Part shown: positions 26,531 through 38,779 of the stretch, in pieces
How positions within the stretch are numbered: position 1 is the first letter of the stretch
Layout: the number at the start of each line of letters is the position of its first letter
NCBI GenBank assembly: GCA_020086605.1
Contig: JACBWW010000046.1
Location: 4,632,425-4,696,424, forward strand
Reading direction: 5' to 3'
Origin: Lanius collurio
Taxonomy: Eukaryota > Chordata > Aves > Passeriformes > Laniidae
DNA length: 64,000 nucleotides
The notes under the pieces: model-generated
The model's input: the letters and a program-made list of their open reading frames with translations, nothing else
The model's database searches: none
Told to the model about the DNA's origin: nothing
Translations under genes and position numbers: made by a program

Positions 26531-27199
26531 GCTCCAAGGGCTCTGCAGGGCTGCCTCTGCCAGATCTGATTTACCTATCACTGCTCACTGCTTCTCTTAC
26601 CAAAATAACCACTTCCAAGCTTGTGGTGGGATCGCAGGAGGAACAGGAGGGATTTGTCAGCCATCCCTGCACTGCTGGGAACACCTCCCAGTGATTCCAG
26701 TAGGAGCTGGCAGTGAGAGTATCCCTGACTCTGTGATGTTTAGGGGGAGCAGGGCAGCTCTGTTGGAATTCCTGGCCATGAAGGAAGCAACTGGGGAAGG
26801 AGGAAGGTTCCCCACACTGACACAGCTGGAAAACATCCCAGCTTTGGACTGAGGCCACGCTGGTGGGAAGCTGGGTGTGATGCAGGAGCAGCCAGACTCT
26901 GGGCTGCTGGAGATGGGCAGCTGTGCCCATTTCATGGGAGCTATCCCTGTCCTGGCAGGGATTGCAGTGGGCAGCCAGACCAGCCCTTTGCTTCATCCCT
27001 CAGGAAAAGCCCCATGTGCAGCTGGAGCACTGCAGGGCTGTGTGTCCGTGGGCAGGCAGCGGGCAGGGAGCACATCTGGGCCCCCCAGAGCCCATCCCAG
27101 TGGGATGATGTTGTTGCTGGCCGTGCCAGGGGCTGGGGGTCCACAGCAGCAGGGGCCCTTTGCAATCGAAAGCTTCCTGCTGGGGACCCTTCAAGGGCA

Positions 27200-27560
27200 G
27201 CCCTTGTAGCAGATCTAATTATACAAACAATTTTGTTCTGCTTCTCCAAATAAACACAGTGAGGTCTGCGGGACACAGCACGACGGGAAATTAGAACGGA
27301 GAACACTTGCTAATGGGCTCCTTAGCTGCAGGGGTAAACAGATTATTTGAAAAGGCCCCGGCCCCTCCGACAGATCCACTCACTCCACTCCCCTCTCCTC
27401 CCACCCCTCGCTCCCCCCTGTTGCACCAAATATTAACCAAGCTTGCAATTTAATCAGATCTCTGAACTGTGAAAGGAGACTTCTGGAGATTCGATTTCAA
27501 GGCTTTTCCCTGTTAAGATTTGCATTGAGAAAATTAGATTAAAATCCTGCAAGTAAAAGG
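27200..27560. promoter_or_regulatory. Candidate conserved non-coding element with POU octamer
   Basis: The segment contains a perfect octamer ATTTGCAT at 27,518-27,525, ATCTAATTATACAAACAATTTTG in pieces near 27,212-27,234 (homeodomain plus SOX-like), GCAATTTAATCAGATC near 27,445, and a pyrimidine tract in between. It is AT-rich and unique. Confidence 0.4.
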
Positions 27561-28989
27561 AAAAAGGGTCTAGAGGCGAGAAATAGGCATGGAGGGAACC
27601 AGGGAGGAGGAGAGGGGGCACAGAGGGGACCTCAAGTCTGGCTGAAGAGCCAGGAGGTGACTGGCAATGGAGTGAGACAGGGGACACCCTTCCCTCCTCA
27701 GGACCCAAAGTTTTGGGGAAAACTCTCCCATTGCTTCCCCGTTCTCCGGCTGGAAGATGGTCCGGATCACCTCATATAGAAAAGTAGCTTTTTTGGGGCT
27801 GGGAATGGGTGATGGCAGGAATGGGGCTGGGAATGGGGCACACCATTGGCATCCAAGAATCCCTCGGTGCCAGTGAAATGGGAGAACATAATCGCGTCCC
27901 CAGCACAGTTGCTCCCAGTTCTGGAGCTGAGCTCCCGGCAGAGCCGTGCCCTCGGGGCGTGCGGCACTACCGGCTCCGGGTGCCGGGATGCTGTGGCTGA
28001 GCCCTGGCGTGATCCCCCGCAGTGCCGGTGGCACAGGGTGTCCGTGGCCCTCCCACCACGGGCACACTTTAATGGGGTCTATCAACACCCACCGCCCCAG
28101 CACTTGATTGGAGCCAGAGCCCTGCGAGGGCGCCTTGGCAGGAGCAGCTCTTGGCCCAGACGTTGTTTTCATTCCTGCTCCATGGAATTTCTAATTGTAT
28201 CAAACTGAAGAGTTGATTGCTCTGCCAGCCCATCCTGGCCCTGGCAGCCCCAGGATGCAGGAGGGCTGCCCCCATCCTGGGCTGTGGGACAGAGCACTGC
28301 ACCAGGGCAGGGCCAAGGGACTCTCCTGGGACTAGAGGATCCTGGAGCTGCCATTGGAGCCTCCACATGGGAAATCATCCTGTTGTGCACAAGTTTCCTT
28401 GGCCAGCTACTCCAATTCTGCCTTTTCCACCTTCATTTCAGTCACACTGAGATCTTGAAATTAAATTTTCTTTTTCCCAGATTAAGAACTTCCCTTTGAC
28501 ATTTCAACAATGGCATGTGTTGATTTTGCTCTCCAAAACTCTTCACTTTTTCTAAAACACCCTTCAATCCTACTTTTTAAAAACCAGCACTTCAGAACAA
28601 ACCAAACATTTCCTTGCGAGTAAAATGTAACATTTCATTAAACCTGGATCAGTTCCTTTTTCTCTTTTTGATTCTCTGAGCCCAAGCTTTTCCCAGCAGC
28701 AGCTCTGACCGAGTCTCTCTGCCCTGCCTGAAGTATCCCAGTGTGGAAAGCTCTGTGAGAAAAATGTGCTTGGGACACCCAGGCCAGCAAAATTCAATGA
28801 GAAAGGAAAAAAAAAGGGTTGGAGGTGGGGGGAAGAGTGGGCTGAGAGAGGGAAATAGGAGCTGGTAAGGGAAGCCCGGTGTTCCAAGCACGCCAGGGCA
28901 GACGCTGGACCCTCTGCTTCTCGGGTGGTTGAATCCCAGAGCGGAGTGGTTTCCTCTCCACCTCTCCGGGGAGCAGCTTTTATGTTCCA

Positions 28990-29140
28990 CTGAAAAGGTA
29001 TCCTGCTCAGACAGGCGGAGGCATAATGGGAGAGATCCATTAACCGGGAGGAAACGAGGGCATGTTAAACATGAAATATTCATGGGGGCTCTCACCAGCT
29101 TGTTAATGCATTTGTGTTTGCAAAATACCTCTGGCTGGAG
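28990..29140. promoter_or_regulatory. Candidate conserved non-coding element
   Basis: The segment contains GGCATAATGGGAGAGATCCA, CATGTTAAACATGAAATATT followed by CATG, and GTTAATGCATTTGTGTTTGC. POU/homeodomain-like half-sites cluster between two GC-rich flanks. Confidence 0.35.
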
Positions 29141-29439
29141 AAGCGGGGAGGGAGAGGGGGATGCGGCAGGTCGGGGGCACCCCGGGCACGGCGCGGGCAG
29201 GAGGAGGGTGCGGAGAGCAGGCTGGAGCGGGGACAAAGGCAATCTGTGCCTGGTGGGAGAGTGGTTGGTCGTGAAAGACCTGCTCGATACTGCAGAGGGA
29301 AATAAGGGCATCTGCCTCTAGGGTCAACCCAGCCCTGTCGCAGGGGTCGCCGTGCTGGGGGCTCCGAGGATCAGGCACTTCCTTCCCTTCCCCAGGCGCC
29401 CTTGAGCCCCTGCTCCCCACAAAGGCTTGCCAGCATTTG

Positions 29440-29700
29440 TACAGGGACCTCATCGTTCCCACAAAACTCACTTCCACATATTTACTGGGGCATTATGAGA
29501 TAGCATCAATAATTAAAAATAAACTGCAGCTGTCAGAAGGGGCAATCCCAGTGCGTGTGCTGATGGATGACCCCGGCCGTGGGACGGGACTCGCTGAGCT
29601 GCAGATTTCATTAACTCACACTGGGTCCCCCAGTCATTTACTGTAGATTAAGGAAGCTCAGTTGTATTATTCCTGTTGTTATTGTTATTGTTCTGTGACA
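29440..29700. promoter_or_regulatory. Candidate conserved non-coding element with SOX-type repeats
   Basis: AT-rich sequence contains CATCAATAATTAAAAATAAA, ATTTCATTAACTCACACTG, and a run CCTGTTGTTATTGTTATTGT with three spaced TTGTTATTG-like SOX sites. Confidence 0.35.
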
Positions 29701-31865
29701 CAGTCTCCGGGGTGACTCACCACAGCTGCCCTCCCTCTTCAGGGAAGAGATGCAGGAACAGGGACAGGTCCCAACAGCACCAGCCCCAGGGTGTTTCCAA
29801 GCACTGCAGAAGACCCTGAGTTGGGAATTTGCCTCTTCCCAGCTTGGGCAGATTTTCCAGGTTTCAGACTACAGTCGTCCAGCCTTTCCTTGTCCCTTGT
29901 ATTGCCATCCTTCCATCCCATCTTTCCAGGTGTTCTCGCCAGTGTCAACATTTGGCAAAGCTCCCCGGAGGGCTCTGTCCCCACTGTGCCAGGCTGCCCA
30001 CCCCTCCTGCCACCCGGTTTCTGTGACAGTGCTTGGAAGCCAGGACAATCCCGTGTCCCCTGAGGCTTCACTGTGGGGAGAGGAGCTGGCCAGAGGGGAG
30101 AAGAGAGGAGGGACCAAAAGAGGCTCTTCACAGAGCAAAGCAATGGGATGCAGCAACAACAGATGAGGAGGGCAGAACAGAGAATTTCAGAAAGAACAGT
30201 TTCAGTGATTGTTATTTTCCCCTCCTAATTAGTGAAAGCAGGTTTGGGACAGACAAGCAGAACTGGGGCAGAGAGGACTGAAGTGGCTTTGTCCCTGATG
30301 TCACTGAAAGTGGCTGGTGGCTCCCAGCCCAGCGGCAAAGGGGAAGCGATATCCCACGGACCTGGGCCAGGAGGAGTGGAAAAATCAGCATGAGATAGAA
30401 TGGTAAAAATTCTGGTCATGCTGGTGCAAAAATCTCTTGCTCAGAGGATGTCGGGAGGGTGAGGGTCCCACTGGGGAGCTGGAAGGATGGGAATCCCCTG
30501 GCCAATGGCAGGGACCCACAGACCAGGGGACAAACCCTTCACAGGGTGAGCTGCTCGTACCTTGGGGCCTGCGAAATGGGACCAAAGTGTAAAGGGGAAA
30601 ATATTGATACAGATCAGGTTTATGTTGTACAAATACATCTTTGCACTGTATTTGGGAAATGCAATCCCAGGTGTGGCCAAGGAGGAATTAGCAGCAGGTT
30701 CAAAGGCAGCTCAAACTGAATATTTGATCAGAAATTGTCTGTTTCTGCAGCGCCTCCCTGGCTTGCCTCCCCGGCCCCTGAGAGTGGGAGTCCACCTGAA
30801 CCCAAAGACATGTACCAGCAGCTTTTTACAGGCTCATTCTGAGGTTCATTCTGCCAAAATCCAACTGGGATAAAAGCCAGAGGGATAGAAAATACCCGTA
30901 GGGTCCTGAGGGGCCGAGAGCCACCCGTGTCCCAGCAGGGGACACCACATGTCCAGCCATGCTGCAGCTCCAGCTGGCCACAGGGCTCATAGAGACCCCA
31001 AATCCATCCCCAAAAGTTTCCAGCCAAGCTGAGGAGTCCTTGGGAAGCCCATCCTCAAATACTGCTAGTGAGCCTGGCCTCTTCTTCAGACACAGCCACA
31101 TGCTTGATCCAACAAAAAGTTCTGGGCTGTTAATTTGTCTCCCCATTGCAAACTTCCCAGGAGTTTGCTGAGAGGTGAGGGGAGCTGATTATTCCAAACT
31201 GATGTTCAGGATCACCAGCCCAGCTCCTTCCCACAGACAGTAACTCCATCCAGCTCCTGCTCGCTCCATAATCTCAGCTCCCAACAGCAGGATGGACTCA
31301 TCCTTACAGCTTTGACATCACTGGGATGGTTTATCCCCATGCAGTTCATCACAGTACAAATGAAACTTGATGGAACACTTTTTTAAAAATTTCTCTTCCT
31401 TTTTGATCCCAAAGTTCAGGACAATGAACTCAGTAGCTGCCTGTAGAAGCCCCCTGCTTGGAGCAGCTGAAGGCATTAACAGTGACAGGGGAGTGGGCAG
31501 GGAGCTGCAGGCAGAGCAGGGGGGGATGGATGGATGGCCCAGCCTGCAGAATGTGAGCATGAGGATTGGAGGGCAGCAGAGGATGGGCAGGATGTGGTGA
31601 CCCTGCAGCAGACAAGCCTCTGGGCTCTCCCTGGGCTGAGTCTCTGCTGACCCTCCTGCACTGGAGCCCTCCTAGCACACCACTCTCCCCATGCAGCCAG
31701 AGGCATGTCCCAATCCCTCCCCTGGGAGAGGCGCCACTTGAGGCCTGGGGTGCCTGGACACCCCTTCCTGGACTTCAGATGGGGTTCACTGGCAAGAGCA
31801 GCTCCAGATGTACCCTCAGAGCTCACTCCAGTTCCACCCAGGCCCAGTTATTTACCGCAGGGTTT

Positions 31866-31915
31866 ATACTTTCTTCTTCTTTTTATTTTTTTTTCCTTCT
31901 TTCTCTTTTCTTCCA
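31866..31915. repeat. Pyrimidine-rich tract
   Basis: TTTATACTTTCTTCTTCTTT is followed by further T/C-only sequence. It is low-complexity DNA. Confidence 0.8.
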
Positions 31916-32519
31916 CTGGCATTAAGAGCCTAAAAATAGCCTAAAAATAGCCACACTTCCCAGTGCAGCCAGCAACACAAAACCAGGTTACCAGAGCTGC
32001 ACAACAGCAGCCAGCTCGTTTGCTCTGAAATCAAATTTGTTAAGGCACTCTTCTCCTGTTCCCTCTCTCCTCCCGCTCTCCCTCATCGCAGCCAGGCCAC
32101 GCTGCCCTGCAGCCACTGCCACAGCTGGCTCTGGGAATGGGGGGATGTGGGGCGGTCAGAGCGAGGGGCAGCCACTGCCAGGGGCTCAGCATGACCCACG
32201 GACACTTTGGGAGCCTCACTGCTGGCTGTGCCCCATCAGCCCCATCAGAGCTCATCCCTCAGCTGTGGGACCAGCCTGGGGGCCAGGGGATGGATGGAAA
32301 TGGGTGGTTCTCCCTCAGGCTGCAGGGGAAGGGGCGAGCAGCAGTGCCTGGCAGTGACAGCTTCAGCAGGAGGCTCCTGCCAGCCCCACCTCAGGACACG
32401 AGGAGGAAACGGCTCCAAGGGGAGTGACCCTCAGGCTGGGCAGAGGCAGAAGGCAGCTGGACACTCTGGGGGCTAGCAGAGGCTGTGGATAAGGCTCACA
32501 ATGTGCTCCGACCACAGGT

Positions 32520-32660
32520 CGTTACAGACCAGTGGGATCCTTCATGAATTATGAGCCAATATCGATCGTCTTTGCCAGTAAACACAGAGTGACCTTTATT
32601 AAAAATACACGAAAAACTCACTTAGGGAAACTCACTGACTTCTTGCTGCTGATAGATTTG
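32520..32660. promoter_or_regulatory. Candidate conserved non-coding element
   Basis: Unique AT-rich sequence contains CCTTCATGAATTATGAGCC, ATATCGATCG and GTGACCTTTATTAAAAATAC, the last with a nuclear-receptor half-site next to an AT core. It also keeps an open frame that I do not regard as coding. Confidence 0.3.
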
Positions 32661-33214
32661 CACAAAAAGCAGATTTGTCCCACAACAGGAAACGTGGTGA
32701 ATGAGGCAGGAGAGGGGAGCAAAGCTCCAGCAGAGCAAGCGCTGCATTCCTGCCAGCTCCTGCTCCTGCACACTGGGACCAGCTGCCCACTCCTCTGGCA
32801 GAGCTGCCCACCTGGGCACCCACCACCCCCCTATCAGACCCCCCAGGGCAAGGGTGCAGGTCCCTGCTGGATGCAGTTATTTGGGACAGGAGAGGGACAG
32901 TGTAAATCTGGGAATTTGCTGGGAGTTGCCCACCACTGGTTAGGTCTCTTGGGGTTAGAACAATTAATTATGTGCAGTATAATAGCACAGCCATTCCTCC
33001 TGGCCCAGGCTGAGCATCGCAGTGCTGCAGAACAGCCTTCGTGTTGGCCTGACATAAACCCCTCGTGTTCCCTCAGGAATGCTGCTGCTCCTGATGTCTT
33101 GTCCAAGGATTAGAGAAAGCAACAGCTGTGGCTCAGAACTGGATGGAGATGAAGATCTCCTCACCCCTCAGCCACCACTTTAACTGTGAGTGACCCCTTG
33201 GACCCACCACTGGG

Positions 33215-33370
33215 CAAATCACTCAGGATCCACAAAGATCATCACTGAGTCCAGCCCTGCACAGGACAGCCCCAAAATCCTTCCATGTGCCTGAGAGCAT
33301 TGACCAAATGCTCTGTGAAGTCTTGGGGCAATGACCACTTCCCTGGGGAGCCTGTACCTGTGTCCAGCCC
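33215..33370 (-). mobile_element. CR1 LINE fragment (reverse orientation)
   Basis: The reverse complement reads CTCCCCAGGGAAGTGGTCAT, GCATTTGGTCAATGCTCTCA, GGCACATGGAAGG and GGACTCAGTGATGATCTTTG. This matches CR1 landmarks in order. Confidence 0.85.
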
Positions 33371-33494
33371 CTCCCTGTGCTGCTGAGGGTCAGAGCAGCA
33401 TGGCCTCCCACCAGTAGATCCCGCTAGCCAGGGAGCCCACAAGTGTCATAAATGCATTTGAGAGCTAAATTATTTATAAATAGGAACACATGGC

Positions 33495-33562
33495 ACCACC
33501 AGCTCAACAATCTTGGAGGCCTTTTCCAACCTAAATGATTCTGTGGTCCTGTGATCCTACTC
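33495..33562 (+). mobile_element. CR1 3' terminal fragment
   Basis: The segment reads CAACAATCTTGGAGGCCTTT, then TCCAACCTAAATGATTCTGT, then GGTCCTGTGATCC. It is a CR1 tail in the opposite orientation to its neighbour at 33,215. Confidence 0.85.
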
Positions 33563-33649
33563 AGAGCATGCTCACAATGATGCCTCAGGAGCTCTCAGCA
33601 TCCCAGCTCAGGAGTGGGAACTGGTCCCACGAGCTGACCTGCAGGTTTC

Positions 33650-33830
33650 CCTCATCTTTTTTTGTAATACTTTCTTCTAGACATCAGCAAAAATCTGGCT
33701 TTTAAGTCTTGTGAGATTTTTTCAGACAAACAAATAGAAATCAATAGGTAAATGCAAACATGAATTTAACGATCAATCAATCAATTAGTGCCTCAATTTG
33801 CACTAGTGCTGAGGAGAGCTGAGTATAATA
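33650..33830. promoter_or_regulatory. Candidate conserved non-coding element
   Basis: AT-rich unique sequence contains AAATCAATAGGTAAATGC, TTAACGATCAATCAATCAAT followed by TAGTGCC (repeated ATCAAT cores of the PBX/CUT/homeodomain type), and TTTGCACTAGTGC. Confidence 0.35.
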
Positions 33831-34194
33831 AATATGTACAGAAATGGAAATTATGGATCTGTTCCCAAACCAGCTCAGGTGTTTGGTTTAGGAAGCTGTG
33901 AATACCTGGGGCCATGTTTGCTCCTCACCTCCATGACCTGCGCTGCGCTGGGATCCAAGCCAGAGGGACGGGATTTGCATTTTGAGCAAATTTCCCAACT
34001 TTGCAAGTTGATTGTGCTCAGCTTCCTGCAGACGCCTCTCGGCACAAGGGCTTTCTGGCAGACAAAAACCCCTTCTCTCTAGAACCCTCAAAATATTCCA
34101 TTTTGGAGCAGCCGGAGCAGATGATGGAAGAGAACAGACTCTCCAATCAGCGCCAGGGCAGGAGGGCTGGGAGCGAGCGGATGTGACACGGAAT

Positions 34195-34400
34195 GGGATG
34201 TGCAGTGGGATGAGATAAACTCCCCAGCTTGTTTGGGCCCATTATGGCACATTATTCATCAAAACACTTGGCTAAAATCAGCCAGCTCCAGGGTTTGTTA
34301 ATTTGCTCTGTTTCAAAAAAATCCTCGGGCTTTGGGGAGAAAAAGTGACCGAAATATCTCTTTAACAGACTGCAGCCAAGTGGTCCTAGAGAGGAGCCCG
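34195..34400. promoter_or_regulatory. Candidate conserved non-coding element
   Basis: The segment contains GCCCATTATGGCACATTATTC, GGGTTTGTTAATTTGCTCTG and AAAAAGTGACCGAAATATCTC, again with clustered homeodomain-like cores in unique sequence. Confidence 0.35.
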
Positions 34401-34704
34401 TCATCCCTGGTTATTACCTTGCTCACATCCCTGTGGTAATTTTGGAATGGTTTCTCTGAGTTGAGAGGGGAGGTGAGGAGCTGGATAACACACTGCCTTG
34501 TTAAAACATTCGGGATATTTTCCTGGATGGAAAGGGGCCTCCAGGATTAAGTCCTTATCCCGGGAGGAGTGTTACTGCAGCATGCCCGGGCAAATTCCTT
34601 GCACAGACAAAGGTGGTCCCTGTGTCCCATGGGAGGGGGCTCTCACCCTGCCCTGATGCTGCTGGAGAGAGATAAATGAACCCAAGGGAGAAAGCCTGGG
34701 GAGT

Positions 34705-34861
34705 TGTGAGCAAAGCTGGGGTTTGTGAGCAAAGCTGGGGATCCATGAGCAGCTCTGGGGTCTGTGAGCGTATCTGAGGTCCATGAGCACATCAGGGGTG
34801 TCTCTAAGAACATTGGGGTGTCACTAAGCATATTTGGGATGTCATTAAGCACATCTGGGTG
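34705..34861. repeat. Degenerate 19-21-bp tandem repeat, ~8 copies
   Basis: Successive units resemble TGTGAGCAAAGCTGGGGTT, CATGAGCAGCTCTGGGGTC, CATGAGCACATCAGGGGTGTC and ATTAAGCACATCTGGGTGG. Each has a NNTAAGCA/GAGCA start and a TGGGGT end. Confidence 0.8.
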
Positions 34862-36129
34862 GCTGTACCAGCTGTCTGCCTGCCCAGTGAGCAGGGATGC
34901 TCTCCCAGGGAGGGAGGGCAAGGAGTGGGCTGGGGTCCTGAACTAGCCACCCTCCCACAACCCTAAGCTGGTCACTGTCCCATCAGGTGCAGAGGGGCAC
35001 TGCCAGGTGGGATGGTGCCTCTGATTCCCAAGTGCTGGTGGTTTTGGGTAGGTTGGGCCTCACTGGAGTTCCTTAGCAACACAAACACTGACGCTTTCCT
35101 TTCCAGGAACTGCAGATGCAAACGGAGCCCTTCCATCAGCCCCTCCATGGCACCCACACTGGGACCCTTGGGGATGGCCTGGGACCCTGTCATGCCTCAG
35201 CAGTGACTCAGAGGGTCCCACTGCAATCCCCCCAATCCATATCTCCTCCTGCTATGTTAAAGGGCAGTCTGCCATGGCCAGAGCATTTTATCCTGTTGCC
35301 CACCTCCCTCCATCCCTGGGAGAAGACGACTTCCCTTGGGGACCCCATCAAAGCCCCCTGGACACCCAAAGCCTTTCCTGAGCTGCTCAAAGCTCAGTCC
35401 CATATCCAGGTTTGTGAACCAAGAATAAATCCTCTGCTTATTGTTCAGATTTCCAGCCACAGCACCAAGTGTGTGGCAGCATTTGCCAGCTGGTGACATC
35501 ACTGAGCCCCTGTGTGAACCTCTCCTGTCTCTCCTTGGCTCACCAGGGCTGATTCCCACTGGTAAGGAATCTTCAGACTTTGCAGCATTTCCAGTTTTGT
35601 CCTTATGCTCTCTCAGTCCAGAGATACTCCAATTTCCCTGTGCCACCACCACAAAGATAAGGGATCCCAGGTTTGGGTGCTTTTGCTCACGTGAAACAGT
35701 TTCAGCCATGACCTTTGGGATGAACTTGGGCTTCCACAGCGGACATGGGCTGGGACTGCATGGGAACTGGGAGGGCTCCAAGGAGCCCCTCCAGATCCTG
35801 GCAGTGCCTGATCCACCCTTCTAAAAACATGTGTCCATGTTGTGAGTGTGGGCAAGTGTGGTGGGAATGTGGCCAGCCTCTCCTGTGTCCCCCTCGCCGC
35901 TCCCCTCGCAGCACGGGCAGCTCCCGGGGGCCGCTGGACGTGCCGCACCCGCTGGAGCAGGGGCTGCGGGATGGAGCAGAGATCTGGTTTCAATAAAATC
36001 AGCAGATTGTTTCATGGCTGGATGGGAAAGTTGTGAGGCTCCAGGATTTGCTCCTCTGGCAGCTGGATCCTGTTTGTCCATCTCTGTAGCTCCCCCCCTA
36101 CCTCTCTGGAACAGAGAAGGGGTCAATGT

Positions 36130-36262
36130 CCCGAGTCTGTCAGTGTGTCAGAGGCATTTGGACAGTGACCTCAATGAGCTTCAGCTTCTGGTGATTCCTG
36201 AAAGGGCCAGGTGGTTAGAACAGACGAATTTTGTCAGTCCCTTCCAGCTTAAAATATAATAT
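36130..36262 (+). mobile_element. CR1-like 3' end
   Basis: The segment reads GGCATTTGGACAGTGACCTC, then AATGAGCTTCAGCTTCTGGTG, TTAGAACAGACGAATTTTG and CAGTCCCTTCCAGCTTAAAAT, ending ATATTCTAT. This matches the 3' landmarks of a CR1 subfamily whose tail often seeds (ATTCT)n expansions. Confidence 0.7.
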
Positions 36263-36430
36263 TCTATTTTATTCTTATTCTATTCTTAAACTTAGTCTTC
36301 GTCTTAGTCTTATTCAATTCTTATTTTTATTCTTATCCTTATTCTTATTCTATTCAAATTCTTATCCTTATGCTATTCTACTTTATTCTACTCTCTTCTA
36401 CCTCATTCTGTTCCATCCCATCTCATCCCA
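36263..36430. repeat. (TTATTC)n-like simple repeat grown from a CR1 tail
   Basis: Imperfect ATTCT/TTATTC/CTTATTC units span about 170 bp and grade into CATTCTGTTCCATCCCATCT. The array starts directly at the CR1 3' end and probably expanded from its terminal octamers. Confidence 0.85.
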
Positions 36431-37887
36431 CCCTGGGGGCTGTGCTGTTTGGAGCACAGTGCCTGCCCTCAGTCCAGATGGAGGCAGAGCTTTGAAATAC
36501 AGCAGAGTTTTCTAGGTTTTCTCTATACCTTTAAATTCCAAAAGCACTGTGACTTCTAAAGGAAAAGCCAAGCTTTTAAAGCTGTAAACAGCTGGTTTCC
36601 CTCTTCCTATATAAGAACAATCTTTAAAAAAACCACTAAAAATTTAACAACCTTATTGTTTTTTGAACTATTTGTGAAGCTAGGCCATTCCTGGGCTAGG
36701 TCTGTTACCCAGGCGAACTGGATAACAGCAGGACATATCCAGGACAGCATCCCCAGGAGCCAGCCTGGCCTTTCTCCCTTGCCTGGCTCTATTGCAGTCC
36801 CCAAACTGGCCCAACAGGAATTTCTGCTCCATGTTGAAATGAACTTGAGGCAGTTAAGGAATAAATACATAGAGGGGTGAGCGCTCTGTCAGATTGGTGC
36901 AGTAGAACTCCTTCACTTCCAGCCCCTTTATCTTCTGAGTTCTGGCAGTGGCAGAGGCACTGACTCACACCCAGAGCCTCCATCCTGCAGTGCCTTGTAT
37001 CCCAAACCCGCGGCTGCACTCTCAGCGTTCTGCTCCTGCCAGGACAGAAAAAGCACAGAGCAGGACAGAGCAGCTGCATTTCGCGCCCCATCAGCTAAAT
37101 TTCAATGAAATCATTTTGATGAATTGTTTAGGAAGGGAAAAAGCCCCATTAACTGTACATTTGCTGTTAATTAATAGGCTGCTTTTTCCTCCTCTGGCGC
37201 AGCACTTCCGAGCTGCCTCACGCTCCGCTCTGAGCGCAGCATCCTGGGGGGCACAGGGAGGTGGGAATGGGGATCCAGGCAGGACGGGACCTGCAGCAGC
37301 CTGAACCTGGGGAGAGGGGCTGCTCCCAGCTCCATGCCCTGCTCCGAAGGTGAAGCATGAAACAGCCCCATTCGTCTCAAACCTCTGCAGGGCTGCCCCA
37401 TCCCAGCCCCTGGGCAGCCCCCCAGGCACTGTGCAATGCCAGCAGGGCAGGTGAGGAGTTCCACAGCTTCCCAGCTTTATTATTTTTAATCAATTTTCTT
37501 TTTGAGTATTTATTTTCTGTACAAATCTTGTAAACATCTCTGGAATGTTACTCGAGGGGAACATTGGCTGATACTCCCAGGAACCAGACACCAGAGCTGC
37601 TGGGGGTGGGAGTGGGGCAGTGCCCAGTGCCTCAGGGTGCTGAGTGCCCAGGGCTTGCACCAGCCACACACACAGCAGGGAGCTGGGATGAGGGAAAAAT
37701 CTTGGCAAATCATTTTCATTCACAATGATTCTGTCAAAATGCCCACAGGATGCCAAAACACGGGATAGAGGAGAGAGAACTCTCATCTCTCCATCTCCCA
37801 CTGAGTCTTTGGCAGCACAGCAAGGGGACACCCACAGGATCCCCAGTGATGGCCTTCGGTAGCACAGGCAGAGCTTCAGCAAAGAGT
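36431..37887. other. Intergenic, no gene recognised
   Basis: AT-rich patch at about 36,495-36,680, candidate enhancer at 37,070-37,200, GC-rich unique DNA elsewhere. No exon was seen. Confidence 0.6.
37070..37200. promoter_or_regulatory. Candidate conserved non-coding element
   Basis: The segment contains CATCAGCTAAATTTCAATGA, AATCATTTTGATGAATTGTT and TGCTGTTAATTAATAGGCTG. It is compact, AT-rich and unique, with palindromic homeodomain-like cores. Confidence 0.35.
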
Positions 37888-38125
37888 TCAGGCTGGGAGA
37901 GCTGGAGATGTTCTCCTGGAGAAGAGAAGGCTCTAGGGAGACCTCAGAGCCCCTTCCAGCACTTAAATGGGCTCCAGGAGAGCTGGAGAGGGACTTTGGA
38001 CAAGGGATGGAGGAACAGGATACAGGGAATGGCTTCCTACTGACAACGAGAAGGGTCAGGTGGGAGTTCTTCCCTGTGTGGTGAGACCCTGGCACAGGGT
38101 GCCCAGAGAAGTGCTGGAAGTTCCC
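37888..38125 (+). mobile_element. CR1 LINE fragment
   Basis: The segment reads GAGAAGAGAAGGCTCTAGGG, AGACCTCAGAGCCCCTTCCA, GAGCTGGAGAGGGACTTTGG, GAATGGCTTCCTACTGACAA, TTCTTCCCTGTGTGGTGAGA and CCCTGGCACAGGGTGCCCAG. It is CR1 body sequence in plus orientation, degraded before its 3' tail. Confidence 0.92.
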
Positions 38126-38779
38126 CCGAAGTTCACGGCTGTGCCACTTGTTTCACTACCTGGGCTGGAGGGAAGAGCCCTGGTAACTTTTGATCCAAAT
38201 TAAAGATGGTTTGTTTTGAAATGAAAATAGTTTGTAATGAGAGGGAGAAAGGTGGAAATAGCCACAGCTTTCTATTTCTACAGTCTAAAATGAATCAAAC
38301 ATCTGTGGGGGGGTTTAATATGTGTTTCTTTTGATAGGGTGAGTAACTTCTGTGTGGGCTGAATTAGCTCTAAATGAAAGCAAACAAGGCATAATTAGAA
38401 ACTGGTTCACTTTTTTCCTGGTTTCTTCCCCTCTGGAAGGGCAGCAAGGTGTGCATTCAAGGTGTGCATCTGGGAGACAGGGATGTGCCCAGCAGGGGGG
38501 TCCATCTGGGCTGGCGAGAAGGAGGCAGCAGGAGCTGCCAGCACAACTCACACAGGAGCTGGGCACACACTGGGGACCATCCAGTGGCTTTAAGGCTTCT
38601 GGAAGTGCAGGATAAAGCCCCCTCCCAGCTGCCAATCCCACCAGTGGCTGTGGCACTGGGGGTCCCTGTCCTCACAGCCAGACATCCCTACTGCTGGAAC
38701 CTGCCTCTGCCAAGCAGCTGGAGAAGGGCTGCTCTGCAAAGGCAGCTCCACGTGTAAATCAGGGAAGCTCCCACTTGGG

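Larger units (their letters stand above)
22486..33214. other. Intergenic, no gene recognised, several AT-rich islands
   Basis: A long stretch without a recognised exon or CR1 tail. It alternates GC-rich chance frames with AT-rich islands at about 24,540-24,720, 25,640-25,775, 26,280-26,530, 27,200-27,560, 28,430-28,650, 28,990-29,140, 29,440-29,700, 30,580-30,740 and 32,520-32,660. Moderately CpG-rich sequence lies at about 24,830-25,090. A pyrimidine tract lies at 31,866-31,915. Confidence 0.6.
33563..36129. other. Intergenic, no gene recognised
   Basis: The segment contains candidate regulatory islands at 33,650-33,830 and 34,195-34,400, a degenerate tandem repeat (34,705-34,861) and GC-rich unique sequence. 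No exon was seen. Confidence 0.6.

Noticed and set aside
32532..33113. 193-codon plus-strand frame
   Set aside because: Begins in an AT-rich unique block and continues into ordinary intergenic DNA. No family recognised, no Kozak/CpG context, and it stops near a CR1 pair.
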